The position numbers were made by a program, and so were the translations under genes. Source: CAYOZN01 sp964408455 (GTDB taxonomy: Bacteria > Planctomycetota > Phycisphaerae > UBA1845 > UTPLA1). From it: 64,000 nucleotides of DNA. This document shows, in pieces, positions 34,709 through 43,829 of the stretch (position 1 is the first letter of the stretch; every line of letters starts with the position of its first letter). The notes below the pieces were generated by a model, which worked only from the letters and a program-made list of their open reading frames with translations, ran no database searches and was not told the origin of the DNA. The DNA lies in assembly GCA_964408455.1 (NCBI GenBank), contig CAYOZN010000002.1:124001-188000 (forward strand), in the 5' to 3' direction.

Positions 34709-35437
34709 TTAATACGCCAGTCTGCCCGGTGGGACATTGACCGGCGCGACAGCGCCCTCCGGCAGGCACTCCGGTGCCACATCGCTGGCCCGACCAAGAC
34801 CGAACTGTTCACGCAGCGCCGCCAGCTTGGCGACTTCGTCGCGCGGCAACGTGCGCGCACCGCCCAGCGTGTGGGCCGTGGCCAGGATGCCCGCCGCATG
34901 CTCCAGCTTCTCCAGCTTGAGATATGCGTCCATCAGACTTTTGCCGACGGTCAGCGAGCCGTGCCGATCGAGCACGATCGCGTCGAAGCGACGCACGATC
35001 TCGCGAACCGCCCCGGCCCCCTCGTCCGTGCCGGGCGTGGCATAGCGCGTCACAGGCGTCTGACCGAAGGAGAGGATCAGCTCCGGCAGGGCGCAGTGCG
35101 AAAACGGAACACCCGCCAGTGTCATGGCAATGACAGTCGGCGGATGGGCGTGAATGACGGCGGCGACGTCCGGCCGCATGACATAGGCCGCCAGGTGCAT
35201 CCAGCGTTCGCTCGAGGGCCGGCCGCCGCCCGGCCCGGTCCCGCTGCCGGATTCGTCGATAACCACCAACTCGCCTGGCTTGAGCTGCCCCAGGCACGAG
35301 CCGCTGGGCGTAATCAGATAGCGCCCGTGGCCCAGCCGCGCAGAGACGTTGCCGTCGGTGCCTGCCACCAGGCCCCGCGTGTGCATCCGCAGCCCGATCT
35401 CGCAAATCTCACGCCGAAGCTGCCATTCGCCGTTCAT
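34709..35437 (-). CDS. Class II aldolase/adducin-family protein
   Basis: 242 residues. The zinc-aldolase signature is present: TDGNVSARL, ITPSG, Glu77 in SSERWMHLAAY, His96 and His98 in VIHAHPP, and His159 in DRHGSL. That set matches fuculose-1-phosphate aldolase-type enzymes that cleave sugar phosphates to DHAP plus an aldehyde, or related dehydratases. The glycine-rich SGSGTGPGGG loop (63-72) is longer than in FucA. The substrate is not predictable. Divergent from the PQQ-like gene, sharing an intergenic region with a TATACT/GTATAC box near 35453-35460. Confidence 0.88.
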   Translation of the reverse strand: MNGEWQLRREICEIGLRMHTRGLVAGTDGNVSARLGHGRYLITPSGSCLGQLKPGELVVIDESGSGTGPGGGRPSSERWMHLAAYVMRPDVAAVIHAHPPTVIAMTLAGVPFSHCALPELILSFGQTPVTRYATPGTDEGAGAVREIVRRFDAIVLDRHGSLTVGKSLMDAYLKLEKLEHAAGILATAHTLGGARTLPRDEVAKLAALREQFGLGRASDVAPECLPEGAVAPVNVPPGRLAY

Positions 35438-35616
35438 TTACACCCGGTCCGCATGTATACTGGCCTTTGTCGCAGCCGCCCAGCTTAGCGAATCGATGTG
35501 TCCGCCGCGAGACTCGGCCGCCTGCCACATGCCTTTGCCGAATCGCGGGCCCGGCGCTACGATTCGATCGCCCGGCGGCACCGTCTCGAATCTTCCATCC
35601 CGATCGGAGTCATTGC

Positions 35617-36849
35617 ATGTCAGCACGCCATCGTTTCGGCCTTGTCCTCGTCGTGATTCTGTCCCTCGGCGTCGCGGGCGCCGTTGCCGCCGACTGGCCG
35701 CACTGGCGCGGGCCCAACTACGACGGCATCAGCACCGAGACCGGCTTTGCCACGAAATGGTCGTCTCCGCGCCCGGTGCTCTGGCAGGAGAACATCGGCC
35801 ACGGCTACAGCGGCATCATCGTCGTCAAGGGCAGGGTGTACACCGCCGGCCAGAACGACAAGGGCCAGATTCTATACTGCTTCGATGCCGCCTCCGGCGA
35901 TCGCGTCTGGTCCACCAAGATCGACGAACCCTACAACGACAAAATGGGCTGGGGTGATGGCCCGCGGGCAACGCCCACCTATGACGCCGGCCGCATTTAC
36001 ATCATGGGCTCAAATGGCCGGCTCGGCTGCTACAGCGCCAAAACGGGAAAGAAGCGCTGGTCGCGCGACTATGAAAATCGACCCACGTGGGGCTACAGCG
36101 GGTCAGTTTTGATCCAGGGCGATCTTGCCATCGTTCCGACCGGCGGCGAGGGCGGCGGACTGCGCGCACTCGACAAGAAGTCCGGCCGCGAAGTGTGGAA
36201 GGTCGGCAGCGACGACGACTCGGGCTATTCCACGCCATACCCCTTCAAGATGAATGGCAAGGACTACGTGATCGGCTTCCTCGGCGACGGCGCCGTCATT
36301 GCCGAGGTGTCCACCGGCCGCGCCGTTTGCGAAATTCCGTGGGAGACGAGCTACAAGGTGAACGCGGCGACGCCCATCTTCCACGATGGTCACCTGTTTC
36401 TCGGCTCCGGATACGCTACCGGCTGCGGCATGTTCAAGCTCGTGGCCGAGGGCGATCAGCTGATCGCCGAAGAACAATGGCGCTCGCGCCGCATGAAGAA
36501 CAAGTTCCAGACGCCGGTGCTGCACGAGGGACACCTCTACGCCTTCGACGAAAGAGGCTTCAAGTGCGTGAAGTTTGCCGACGGCGAAATCGTCTGGGAG
36601 GAGAGCGGTCGCCCCAACGAAAACGGCTCGCTGGTTCTGGCGGATGGACGATTGATCTGCCTCACGCAGGAAGGCGAGTTGATGATCGGCAAAGTCTCGA
36701 CGGACGGCTTCACTGCCGATGCCCGGCAGGTGGTCTTCAAGCAGAAGGGCGGCAGGCACGAGCAATGCTGGACGGTGCCGACGCTGTCGGACGGACGGCT
36801 TTATGCCCGCAATCTCGGGAAGATCGTCTGCCTCGATTTGCGAAAATAA
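35617..36849 (+). CDS. Secreted PQQ-like beta-propeller protein
   Basis: 410 residues from ATG 35617 (ribosome site CGGAG). Signal peptide 1-25 (LVLVVILSLGVAGAVAA|DWPHWRGPNYDG). The WPHWRGPNYDGIS start of the mature protein and repeated blades such as GRVYTAGQNDKGQILYCFDAASGDRVW, GWGDGPRATPTYDAGRIYIMGSNGRLGCYSAKTGKKRW and GHLYAFDERGFKCVKFADGEIVWEESG are typical of planctomycete PQQ-binding-like propellers. PQQ ligands of true dehydrogenases are not evident, so it may be a non-enzymatic propeller. A longer frame from 35467 is not supported. Confidence 0.9.
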   Translation: MSARHRFGLVLVVILSLGVAGAVAADWPHWRGPNYDGISTETGFATKWSSPRPVLWQENIGHGYSGIIVVKGRVYTAGQNDKGQILYCFDAASGDRVWSTKIDEPYNDKMGWGDGPRATPTYDAGRIYIMGSNGRLGCYSAKTGKKRWSRDYENRPTWGYSGSVLIQGDLAIVPTGGEGGGLRALDKKSGREVWKVGSDDDSGYSTPYPFKMNGKDYVIGFLGDGAVIAEVSTGRAVCEIPWETSYKVNAATPIFHDGHLFLGSGYATGCGMFKLVAEGDQLIAEEQWRSRRMKNKFQTPVLHEGHLYAFDERGFKCVKFADGEIVWEESGRPNENGSLVLADGRLICLTQEGELMIGKVSTDGFTADARQVVFKQKGGRHEQCWTVPTLSDGRLYARNLGKIVCLDLRK

Positions 36850-36861
36850 CTCCGGGCCAAG

Positions 36862-36887
36862 ACCAATCCGAAGCGCCAGCGAGGGCG
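36862..36887. repeat. Dispersed intergenic repeat, copy 1
   Basis: ACCAATCCGAAGCGCCAGCG plus AGGGCG. The second copy is at 53726-53751; 24 of 26 bases match. It begins just after the PQQ-like gene stop. Flanking CCAA and TTGG give weak inverted ends. Confidence 0.6.
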
Positions 36888-36930
36888 GTTGGAACCATCG
36901 AACTTCAGCCCACAGCCCCGGGAGGAGTCC

Positions 36931-37542
36931 ATGGACGAATCGCTGAAGCACAAGCTGCTCCGGTTTCTCGAAGAATACGCCGCATGGTCCCGCCCAGTCG
37001 ACGAATACATCCAGGCCAATTTCAAGCGCATCAACCAGGAAGGGGGCTACACCTTCGAACGGCTGAACCAGGAGTGTCAGGCGATGCGGGCGGAGATGCT
37101 TGTCCGGGATAATCCCTTCGCGAGATTCGGCCAGCTTATGGAAAACGTCTGCCGCCAGTACGCCTCCTCCGGCGCATCGGCGCGGCAGGCCATTCGTACC
37201 TTCTTCGCGGGCCATCGGGAGCTTTGCGATCTGGCGCGGGATTATGCCGTGCAGACGGCACGCCAGCTTACGCCGGAGAACGCGCAAAGCAGATTGCCTG
37301 TCGCCCTGGCGGCACTGTCCATCGAGAACGGCCGAGCCGATATGCGGGACACCCTCGTGGCGATGACGGATGTCTGGATGCTGGCAAGGGAGGCAGGCGC
37401 CGATCCCCGCATGCACTTTGAGGCGGCCGCCGGCCTGGCGGACGCGAGCAGCTCCGATGGAGGTGTCTCGATGTCCCGGCTCTTCAGCACGTTTGAACGC
37501 CATCCCGTTCTGCTCGAGCGTCTCGAACAACGCCGCTGCTGA
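36931..37542 (+). CDS. Mostly helical soluble protein, function unknown
   Basis: 203 residues from ATG 36931, chosen for its strong ribosome site (GGGAGGAG, about 4 nt from ATG). No signal peptide or membrane helix. It is rich in helices with no motif I recognise (for example DESLKHKLLRFLEEYAAWSRPVDEYIQANFKRI and the Ala-rich 130-165 region). It lies 81 bp after the PQQ-like gene, with a dispersed repeat between, so it may be a separate transcription unit. The next gene on the opposite strand shares a terminator region. Confidence 0.65.
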   Translation: MDESLKHKLLRFLEEYAAWSRPVDEYIQANFKRINQEGGYTFERLNQECQAMRAEMLVRDNPFARFGQLMENVCRQYASSGASARQAIRTFFAGHRELCDLARDYAVQTARQLTPENAQSRLPVALAALSIENGRADMRDTLVAMTDVWMLAREAGADPRMHFEAAAGLADASSSDGGVSMSRLFSTFERHPVLLERLEQRRC

Positions 37543-37569
37543 ATTGTCCACCCGCCGACGCGCCTGCAA

Positions 37570-37610
37570 ATAAAGCAAACCGCCCCGCTTCGGTTTTCGG
37601 AGCGGGGCGG
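37570..37610 (-). terminator. Intrinsic terminator of the beta-propeller lipoprotein gene
   Basis: Perfect 10-bp stem CCGCCCCGCT (37580-37589) / AGCGGGGCGG (37601-37610) with an 11-nt loop. On the minus strand the hairpin is followed by TTTGCTTTATTT, a good U-tract. It lies just downstream of the stop at 37664 and also faces the end of the plus-strand gene at 37542. Confidence 0.85.
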
Positions 37611-37663
37611 TCGGGCGTTCTCCAAATGTTGGCCGGTGACCGGCCACACTGTCTGCCAGTTGG

Positions 37664-38725
37664 TCAGGGCACAAGTTCGTACATAAACATCTGCCGCGGT
37701 GAAAACAACTCCGTGTCGTTGCCGCTGATCGTGCGATCGGGGCTCAGGATGCCATCGCGCGTCGCGAGGTCCTCGTACACGTAGATTGCGTGATTGCCCG
37801 AATCCGCCAGAAAGCCGGTACCATCCGAGTGCAGCACGATGCCGTCGATGGACGCGAGGCCGACGTTCACGGTCAGCGTGCGATCCGGTATGACCGGGCC
37901 ATCGAGACCATCCGCGTCGTCGAACACCTTGACTGCCGCCGTTCCGTCGACGACGTACAGCACGTTGTTATCCACCACCAGGTCTTCGATGCCGCCCCAG
38001 AAGGCGCTGGTCAGCGTCGCCGACGGGGCGACCGTGCCATCGGCGGTCGTGGCATCCTCGAACACCAGGATGCGGCTCGAGTTCTGATTGAGGCCCGACG
38101 TGTCCGACGCGAACAGCCGCACGCCGTCCAGGTCCAGCGCATCGACCGTCATTTCGGAGTTCGTGGTCGGCGCGCGGTCGGGCGGCGAGATCGTCCGATC
38201 CGGCGCGATGTTGCCGTCGAAGTTCTGGTCCGACACCCGGTCGAATACCAGAATGCCCTGGGGCGTGTCGATGTTGCCGACGAACAGCATGTCCTCATCG
38301 GGATAGTAGGCGAACGAAATCGGCGAAATGAGCAGCGTGTCATTGCCATCGACGATGCGATCCGCCGCGATGTCGACATTCACGCCGCTCGTTCGCGTCA
38401 GCGCGTCGTCATGCAGCGTGATGCCACCGTTCTGGCGGCTGACGATCAGCACGTCCTCGACCGTCACCACGACCGAACGCGGCTGGAAGATCTCGGTCTC
38501 GGCGCCGACGGGCAGGTCGGTCGCCGGCGACTGATTGCCATTGGCAACCAGCGGCGCGGCGAAGCTGATGACACTGTCGCTGTTGTTGACGACGAACAAC
38601 TGGTCGGCCGAGTTGTCGTTGCCATTGTTATTGCCGTTGGGCATCGTCTCGCAGGCCGGCATCACCCACGCCGCTGCCATTGCCGCAAGGCCCAGCACGC
38701 ACACTCGTTGAATTCCACTTTTCAA
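37664..38725 (-). CDS. Lipoprotein with a beta-propeller-like fold
   Basis: 353 residues from TTG 38725 (ribosome site CAGGGAG, 8 nt). Type II signal peptide with lipobox MPAC (Cys about 26), then a low-complexity NGNNNGNDNS linker. The body is made of repeated units of the type LFVVNNSDSVISF, ENVLIVSRQNGGI-like, LFVGNIDTPQGILVFDRVSDQNFDGNIAPDRTI, ILVFEDATTADGTVAPSATLTS, LYVVDGTAAVKVFDDADGLDGPVIPDRTL and YVYEDLATRDGILSPDRTISG. This is a WD/NHL-like propeller with an unusual DG...PDRTI motif in each blade. Function unknown. Confidence 0.82.
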   Translation of the reverse strand: MKSGIQRVCVLGLAAMAAAWVMPACETMPNGNNNGNDNSADQLFVVNNSDSVISFAAPLVANGNQSPATDLPVGAETEIFQPRSVVVTVEDVLIVSRQNGGITLHDDALTRTSGVNVDIAADRIVDGNDTLLISPISFAYYPDEDMLFVGNIDTPQGILVFDRVSDQNFDGNIAPDRTISPPDRAPTTNSEMTVDALDLDGVRLFASDTSGLNQNSSRILVFEDATTADGTVAPSATLTSAFWGGIEDLVVDNNVLYVVDGTAAVKVFDDADGLDGPVIPDRTLTVNVGLASIDGIVLHSDGTGFLADSGNHAIYVYEDLATRDGILSPDRTISGNDTELFSPRQMFMYELVP

Positions 38726-38909
38726 ATTGATTTCTCCCTGATTGTTGACCAATTGCGGGACAGGTTCCGCGTGCCCCGTTACTTCCCTACAGGGGTGCTG
38801 CGCACGATCCACGTGCGACTCAACCGATTCAGATCGACCGGCCGGCGGCCTCATCACGACACAAAGGCCAGCCTCCCATTTAGAACACGTATTCCGGCCG
38901 CGCCGACCC

Positions 38910-40157
38910 TCACGTCAGCAAATAAAAATACAGGACGCTCCAGCTCAAACAGCCCAGCGTCAGCCAGCGCATCGACGCCGCCTCGGTCCATGGGGCGATG
39001 ACGATAAGCCAGATGAGGCCAAAATCAAGCGTGTAACGCTGGTATCCGCCGACGCCGTCCGTCGGCCCGTGATAGTACAGATTCGCCACGATGATCGGCA
39101 GCGTCGCCAGCATCAGCCAGCGCCGCCGCGGGTCGCGCCACCAGACCGCCGCGTGGGTGAGCGCCATCAGGAAAATCGGAGTGCCGTACCAAAGGCCCGT
39201 CCCGGGACGGCGACCGATGATGCGGAGCCCCTCGTGCGAGAGGTATATCTCCGGCGGCCAGACGAACATCTCGTTGAAATTGCGCGTCAGGTACTTGCTG
39301 TGGAAGACGTGGATCTTGCCGTCCGGGCCCAGCAGGTCGCTGTGCATGGGGTGGCCCTGGTGGTAAAAGATGTACTGATAGCCCGTCTCCAGCGGCGAGC
39401 CGAAGCGCAGTGTGTTCAGCACGGCCGGAACCGCCAACGCGATCAGGATGGGCACGCCCGCCGCCAGCAGGGCACGCCAGCGGCGCGTCTCGCACAGTGC
39501 CATCACCACGACCGGCAGGGCGTAGGCCAGGCACGGCTGCCGCGACCAGGCGCCGATCATCACGCCGATACCGGCCAGCCAGTAGCGCCGCCGCCCCAGC
39601 AGGTCTATCGCGATCAGGGCCATGCCCGTCTGCGCAAGCAGGTGCTGCACGGTCGAGGTCCACGCCGTCTGCGTCTGGTTGATCATGCTGGTATCGGGCA
39701 ACGTGCAGGTGCCGCAGATGGCGTAGTAGGCCATGACCGCCGCCCACACCGGGCTGCACCCGGCGCGGCAGAAGGCCAGAAAAAACAATAGCGGTATCGG
39801 CCCGATGAGGATCAGCGCATAGACCGGCGTCAGGATGCCGAGCGGCTCGCCGTAGAGCAGGATGTTGATGCCGTAGAGGACGAAGCAGACCATCGTCCAC
39901 AGCGGGGGAAAGACGTTGTAGTTATTCCCCTGGTATTCGGCCATTGCGCCGCTGTGGGCGGGGATGTCCAACCGGCCATCGAGCCAGGCCAGCGCCTCGG
40001 CCGCCGCCTCGCTGGTTTCGGGCGCGAGATACCACTGGGAAATGCGCAGCCGTGGCCCGGCCGTGGACAGGCAGACGGCATACAGGAGCGCAATGAGTAT
40101 GACTCGGCGTCTGCCGAGTGAACTTTCGTCTGCGCCGACAGGGGATGGTTGCTGCAT
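38910..40157 (-). CDS. Polytopic membrane protein (GT-C-like), function unknown
   Basis: 415 residues and about 9-11 hydrophobic segments. It contains an Asp-rich first loop (ETSEAAAEALAWLDGRLDI) and a long extracytoplasmic stretch (YHQGHPMHSDLLGPDGKIHVFHSKYLTRNFNEMFVWPPEIYLSHEG). The arrangement of helices with aromatic/charged loops is like GT-C glycosyltransferases and their relatives, but no diagnostic motif is certain. The upstream gap of 184 bp to the lipoprotein gene is featureless. Confidence 0.7.
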   Translation of the reverse strand: MQQPSPVGADESSLGRRRVILIALLYAVCLSTAGPRLRISQWYLAPETSEAAAEALAWLDGRLDIPAHSGAMAEYQGNNYNVFPPLWTMVCFVLYGINILLYGEPLGILTPVYALILIGPIPLLFFLAFCRAGCSPVWAAVMAYYAICGTCTLPDTSMINQTQTAWTSTVQHLLAQTGMALIAIDLLGRRRYWLAGIGVMIGAWSRQPCLAYALPVVVMALCETRRWRALLAAGVPILIALAVPAVLNTLRFGSPLETGYQYIFYHQGHPMHSDLLGPDGKIHVFHSKYLTRNFNEMFVWPPEIYLSHEGLRIIGRRPGTGLWYGTPIFLMALTHAAVWWRDPRRRWLMLATLPIIVANLYYHGPTDGVGGYQRYTLDFGLIWLIVIAPWTEAASMRWLTLGCLSWSVLYFYLLT

Positions 40158-40815
40158 CAGATTACGCGTATCGCCTCGGAAGCGTCAGCCAGGCCTTATT
40201 GCGCCGAATGCCTTCCCGGGATGGACGCCAGCGGTGTCAAGCAAGTGACTCCTCCCTTTTCGAGTCATCCCCAGGGATTCGAGTCGAGCGCGCACCCGCC
40301 TCGGCGGCGCGATTCGCGAGTATACCGAATGGGGATGTCGCGGCCACGGGAACCTGGTCCGAGCCGGATGCGGGGCCGGTGTTGCCGGTGACATGAGGAA
40401 AATAGTACATCGCGGAATGGAGAGTCTCGCCAGCGTTCGACTCTGCATCCCGGCTCACACCCTGCGGAAGGGCCGAAATTTTTCTCCAGAATTTTTTCAG
40501 GGGGGGCGTCGGGCATGGCGTCGAGAGCTCCTTTCCGGCGGCCCGGTGAGGCGCCTCACGTAAAAGACCCCGATGCAATCCGAGGCAAGCCGAAGCGCGC
40601 CGGGGTCAAAGTGGCAGAATAGGCCTGCGCTGCTGCGACGCCGCCATCTGCTCCGCTACCCAATAGAGGTGCTCTCCGTTCCGCGAGAATGGCGGGAACC
40701 TGGCCGCGTCCGAGGCCGGCAGTGGCGGCGACAGCGGGATTCGCCGGAAGGGATCCCGGTCCCGGTTCGCCGTGATGGGTGCGAGAAATCCCTGCGCGGC
40801 GGTATCGCACCAGCC
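40158..40815. other. Gene-poor stretch with possible short ORFs
   Basis: No confident gene. On the minus strand two overlapping ORFs compete: 40265-40516 (83 residues, MPDAPPEKILEKNFGP onwards) with an AAAGGAG site, and 40237-40410 (57 residues, MYYFPHVTGNTGPASG onwards). Neither resembles a known family. At 40567-40608 GACCCCG and CGGGGTC can pair around a CCGAAGCGCGCCGG core like the dispersed repeat. Confidence 0.25.
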
Positions 40816-40855
40816 AAAAAAAAAGGACGGCGGATGCTGATCACATCCGCCGTCC
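40816..40855 (-). terminator. Intrinsic terminator of the prepilin-like gene
   Basis: Perfect 12-bp stem GGACGGCGGATG (40825-40836) / CATCCGCCGTCC (40844-40855). On the minus strand the hairpin is followed by nine T residues (40816-40824 on the plus strand is A9). It is 34 bp after the stop at 40889. Confidence 0.92.
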
Positions 40856-40888
40856 CTTTAAAACTGAGAATGACCGATCGGTGTTCCC

Positions 40889-41776
40889 TTACGGAACGAG
40901 GCAGGCGTCGGAGCGCGTGCCGAGGTCCGCAATGGGGTTGGTCATCTGGTTACCCGGATCGACGTGAGGCGGGCTGGTCTCGTTGTGGGTGGTGTAGATG
41001 TTGTCGCGGCCGCGGGCGGAAGGAATGCCCGATGCCTTACCCGACAGACCTACGTCCGGGGCCTTCTCGAAGCTCACGTGGCCATCCTGGTAGAGGACGT
41101 TTTCGCCCTCGCGGTTCGTGTGGTTGAGGCTGTTGCCGCGGCCGGCCTGGATTCGGTCGGTCAGCGGGTTGGCCAGGGTGCCGGACAGGCCGCCCTTCAG
41201 GTACGGATTCGCATCGGCCATGAAGGGGAAGTTCGGCTCGGATGAGGTGCCGACCAGCCGCCGATCAGGATCGTGTTGATACTGATAGGCGTAGCTGAGG
41301 TTGGCCGGGCAGAGGAAGTCGTAATAGGCCGTCGTGTCCTGAGCGGGATCGGGCACGTCGGTCGTGCTCGGGCAGATGAACTGCTTGGGCGTCGTGTTGT
41401 TGGCACGGACGACCATCCACATGTCGACGGTCGGCGAAGGTACGCCGGTCGTGGACGGCTCGGGGAAGCGGTCAACGTTGCCGCTGCTGGGGCCGTTGCA
41501 GTTCTGGAGGGCGGCGTTCATGCTCGTCTCCCCAAAAATGCGCATCTGGCCATCGTTCTGCGTGCGAATCTGGCCATGGGCCGGGAAGACCTGGGGGTCG
41601 TCCTGGGCGTAGATGTACATGGCCTGGCCGATGCCGCGCAGGTTGGACGCGCACACGGTGCGCTTGGACAGCTCTCGCGCGCGGCTGAGCGAGGGCAGCA
41701 GGATCGAGATCAGCAATGCGATGATGGCAATCACCACCAGCAGCTCGATCAGGGTGAAACCTCTGGATCTTTTCAT
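40889..41776 (-). CDS. Type II pseudopilin-like protein (planctomycete H-x(n)-DG type)
   Basis: 295 residues from the second ATG (41776), which lies 6 nt after a perfect AAAGGAGGT ribosome site; ATG 41782 would sit on it. The prepilin leader MKRSRG|FTLIELLVVIAIIALLISILLPSL is classic, with Gly before Phe and Glu at +5. The globular part has Cys residues (CASNLRG, CPSTTD, CPANLS) and the late segment NHTNREGENVLYQDGHVSFEK, an H-x-DG signature known in abundant planctomycete prepilin-like proteins. The long leader upstream is untranslated. It is a stand-alone gene with its own terminator. Confidence 0.92.
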   Translation of the reverse strand: MKRSRGFTLIELLVVIAIIALLISILLPSLSRARELSKRTVCASNLRGIGQAMYIYAQDDPQVFPAHGQIRTQNDGQMRIFGETSMNAALQNCNGPSSGNVDRFPEPSTTGVPSPTVDMWMVVRANNTTPKQFICPSTTDVPDPAQDTTAYYDFLCPANLSYAYQYQHDPDRRLVGTSSEPNFPFMADANPYLKGGLSGTLANPLTDRIQAGRGNSLNHTNREGENVLYQDGHVSFEKAPDVGLSGKASGIPSARGRDNIYTTHNETSPPHVDPGNQMTNPIADLGTRSDACLVP

Positions 41777-42111
41777 CGCCATACCTCCTTTAGTGTGGCA
41801 ACCGATGATCTCGATCGAAATGCATCAGCCAACCAGGCTCTTGGAAAAACTTATGATAATGAAAGCTCTTCCGCACGAACCGAGACCAAGGGTTCCGATT
41901 CGCACCGGAGACGACCCTGGTCCTGCTGACGGTTTTCGATCCTCGGCGCGGGATCGATCCATACAATCCCGTCGCCGCCGAACACTCCCGAAAATTCCGT
42001 GTCGACTCTCGGCACGGGTTCGGGAATGCGTTCGTCCAGACAATTCAGCGGCACGCGGTCAATGCGAGGCCGAAGGCCGCTTTTAGAGACTCGTACACCG
42101 GTTGGGCGTGA

Positions 42112-42130
42112 CACAGGCGTCAGGCCTGTG
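42112..42130. repeat. Palindromic repeat of the CACAGGC type
   Basis: CACAGGC at 42112-42118 and GCCTGTG at 42124-42130, separated by 5 nt. It is preceded by TTGGGCGTGA and followed by GCATCGCTCAAACC. The form (a 7-bp word, a short T/C/A loop, its complement) is like the CCACTGCTTGAAGCAGTGG element but with a different word. Confidence 0.55.
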
Positions 42131-42437
42131 GCATCGCTCAAACCCCTGGTGCTGAACAATCGGGGCGCGCTTCAAGAGCGATCCCCGCGCTACTCCTACC
42201 CTTTGCTGCCGCCCGATACGACGACCTTGCGGCCTCGCGGGCGGTGTCCTGGGCGTGATGGTCGTGCGATGGAGGGAACTGCAAGCGAAGGCGTTCGGGC
42301 AACCCGGTAAGTGCCGAAGGATCGGCACGAATGAATAACCCGAAAAGTTAATGATAACAGTCGTTGATCAATGATCTTCGGGTTGCGTTGCGACTTCGCT
42401 TTGTTCCTCTACCGCAGTGATACCAATCCACCGTATT

Positions 42438-42456
42438 CTACTGCTTTGCGCAGTGG
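42438..42456. repeat. Degenerate copy of the ACTGCTT palindrome
   Basis: CTACTGCTTTGCGCAGTGG, related to the four REP-like copies at 2470-2612 with changes in the loop and the left end. Confidence 0.45.
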
Positions 42457-42599
42457 CCGGTCAACGGTTAATTGCCTGCCAAATCCCGGCTTTCCGCAAG
42501 GAATACCGGCCTTTTTCGGTCTCTGCTGCCGAACCGGCGCGGCGTGTTTTTCGAACCGTTGATCCCCAATCATCGGACGCTCCGCCTGCGGGCTTTGCC

Positions 42600-43649
42600 T
42601 CACACGGCTGCCTTGACCAGTTCGATCCGCTCCGTATCGAACCGACCGACGCCAAGCCGGGCTGCGGTCGATAACTGCGCCGGCACCTGGGCATCCTTCA
42701 GCAGCGGCGCCAACTGCCGGGCGCCGCGAATCTCGTTGATCAGCCCGAAGCCCACGGCATCGCAGGCGACCGGGTCCGCACCCACCAGCAGCACCCCCGC
42801 GGCTGTGATATCCGAAGGTTGCGCATCGGGCCCCCGACGATACACGGCGCGTAAGGCATTGACAATATTAATCTTAAGGCGAAGTCGAATTGAATCGGAT
42901 GCCACGATTTCGCCGATGGCAGGGTCGCACCCGCCGCCATGAAACCGTGCGGGATGGCGAATAAGGCCGTGAGACAGGTTTTTCAGGCATCCGCTCATGA
43001 CCGCCCGGTGGTGGGTCTTGAGGAAGGGCACGTTGATGATGGCGGTCGATTCCTCAACCGCCGCCAGGAACACGTCCCGCCCGCTGTGCCCGAAATTCAC
43101 AGGCTTTCCGGTCCAGCGGTAATCGGGCGGCGGCGTTCCTGCCAACTCGTGCGGGCCGTGTCCGGCCTCCAGGAGCCGAATCTGCCCGGGGCTGAAACCC
43201 GCCTTCAGCAGGGAATCCACCAACTCGGCCGCCACCGCCCCGGTTGTGCCCAGCGTCGTGGCACCGGACTGGTTGAACTTCACGAGGATGCGGTCATCGG
43301 GCTTCAGAATTCGGTGCCACGCCTCGGCGGGACTTTTCGCGCCGGTGAACAGGCAAAGCGAGGTGTCGAGATAATCGCGCACCAGGTGCCGCTGAACCAG
43401 GTTGACCGAGATGATCTGCTCGTCGTGGGCCATCACGACCCGGGACTTCCCCGAAGCCAGAGGCGCGGGCGAAACGGAGCTGGCGGGCGAGGCAGGCGAA
43501 CGGCTGTTCGCCCACACTGCTTCGCGCGACAGCATGACTGCCGATCCGATGGCGGCGATCGACTCGCGCAGAAAACGGCGTCGCGTGGCGCACCGATGTC
43601 GCGGTATGGGCATTCCGTCATTCCGAATTAAGGTCGGGGCCTTTGACAT
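42600..43649 (-). CDS. Tat-exported DUF362 protein
   Basis: 349 residues. The N-terminal region contains a twin-arginine-like motif (TRRRFLRESIAAIGSAV, about residues 22-38) followed by a Ser/Pro/Ala linker. The DUF362 core is recognisable: ILVKFNQSGAT, GTPPPDYRWTGKPV, STAIINVPFLKTHHRAVMSGCLKNLSHGL and the ending VLLVGADPVACDAVGFGLINEIRG. These proteins often have iron-sulfur or oxidoreductase links, but the usual C-terminal ferredoxin is absent here. It follows the gene-poor region and is divergent from the UAP-like gene by 180 bp. Confidence 0.88.
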   Translation of the reverse strand: MSKAPTLIRNDGMPIPRHRCATRRRFLRESIAAIGSAVMLSREAVWANSRSPASPASSVSPAPLASGKSRVVMAHDEQIISVNLVQRHLVRDYLDTSLCLFTGAKSPAEAWHRILKPDDRILVKFNQSGATTLGTTGAVAAELVDSLLKAGFSPGQIRLLEAGHGPHELAGTPPPDYRWTGKPVNFGHSGRDVFLAAVEESTAIINVPFLKTHHRAVMSGCLKNLSHGLIRHPARFHGGGCDPAIGEIVASDSIRLRLKINIVNALRAVYRRGPDAQPSDITAAGVLLVGADPVACDAVGFGLINEIRGARQLAPLLKDAQVPAQLSTAARLGVGRFDTERIELVKAAV

Positions 43650-43829
43650 GCCGCCCGGCCACGTAGATAAAACGTGGGCTGTTGCTCGTTCGACGCGCGG
43701 GCCCGTGCGGGCAGCGCGATTTCAATTGTTATCGACCACGACCGCCAGCGGCTGAACGCCGGTCAATTGTCGGAACGCCTGCATCGATAGTGCCGGTCGG
43801 CGCCGGGCTTCGGTTCCGGCATCCAAGCC

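Larger units (their letters stand above)
41783..42599. other. Long gene-free region with two palindromes
   Basis: 817 bp without a supported gene. All ORFs here are shadows. It holds a CACAGGC/GCCTGTG palindrome (42112-42130) and a degenerate ACTGC-type palindrome (42438-42456). The AT-richer stretch 42330-42460 (TTAATGATAAC, TTGATCAATGATC) is unlike the surrounding base use and could carry the promoter of the prepilin-like gene or of a short RNA, but I see no clear structure. Confidence 0.35.

Noticed and set aside
40640..40720. tRNA-like stretch
   Set aside because: No acceptor or T-arm pairing could be built; no other tRNA or rRNA was found in the window.
40158..40815. Two short minus-strand ORFs (83 and 57 residues)
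   Set aside because: They overlap in different frames, have no family, and neither is better supported, so they are described but not called as genes.
41783..42599. Hidden gene or riboswitch upstream of the prepilin-like gene
   Set aside because: ORFs lack ribosome sites and codon bias; no known riboswitch core is visible. It is noted only as gene-free.
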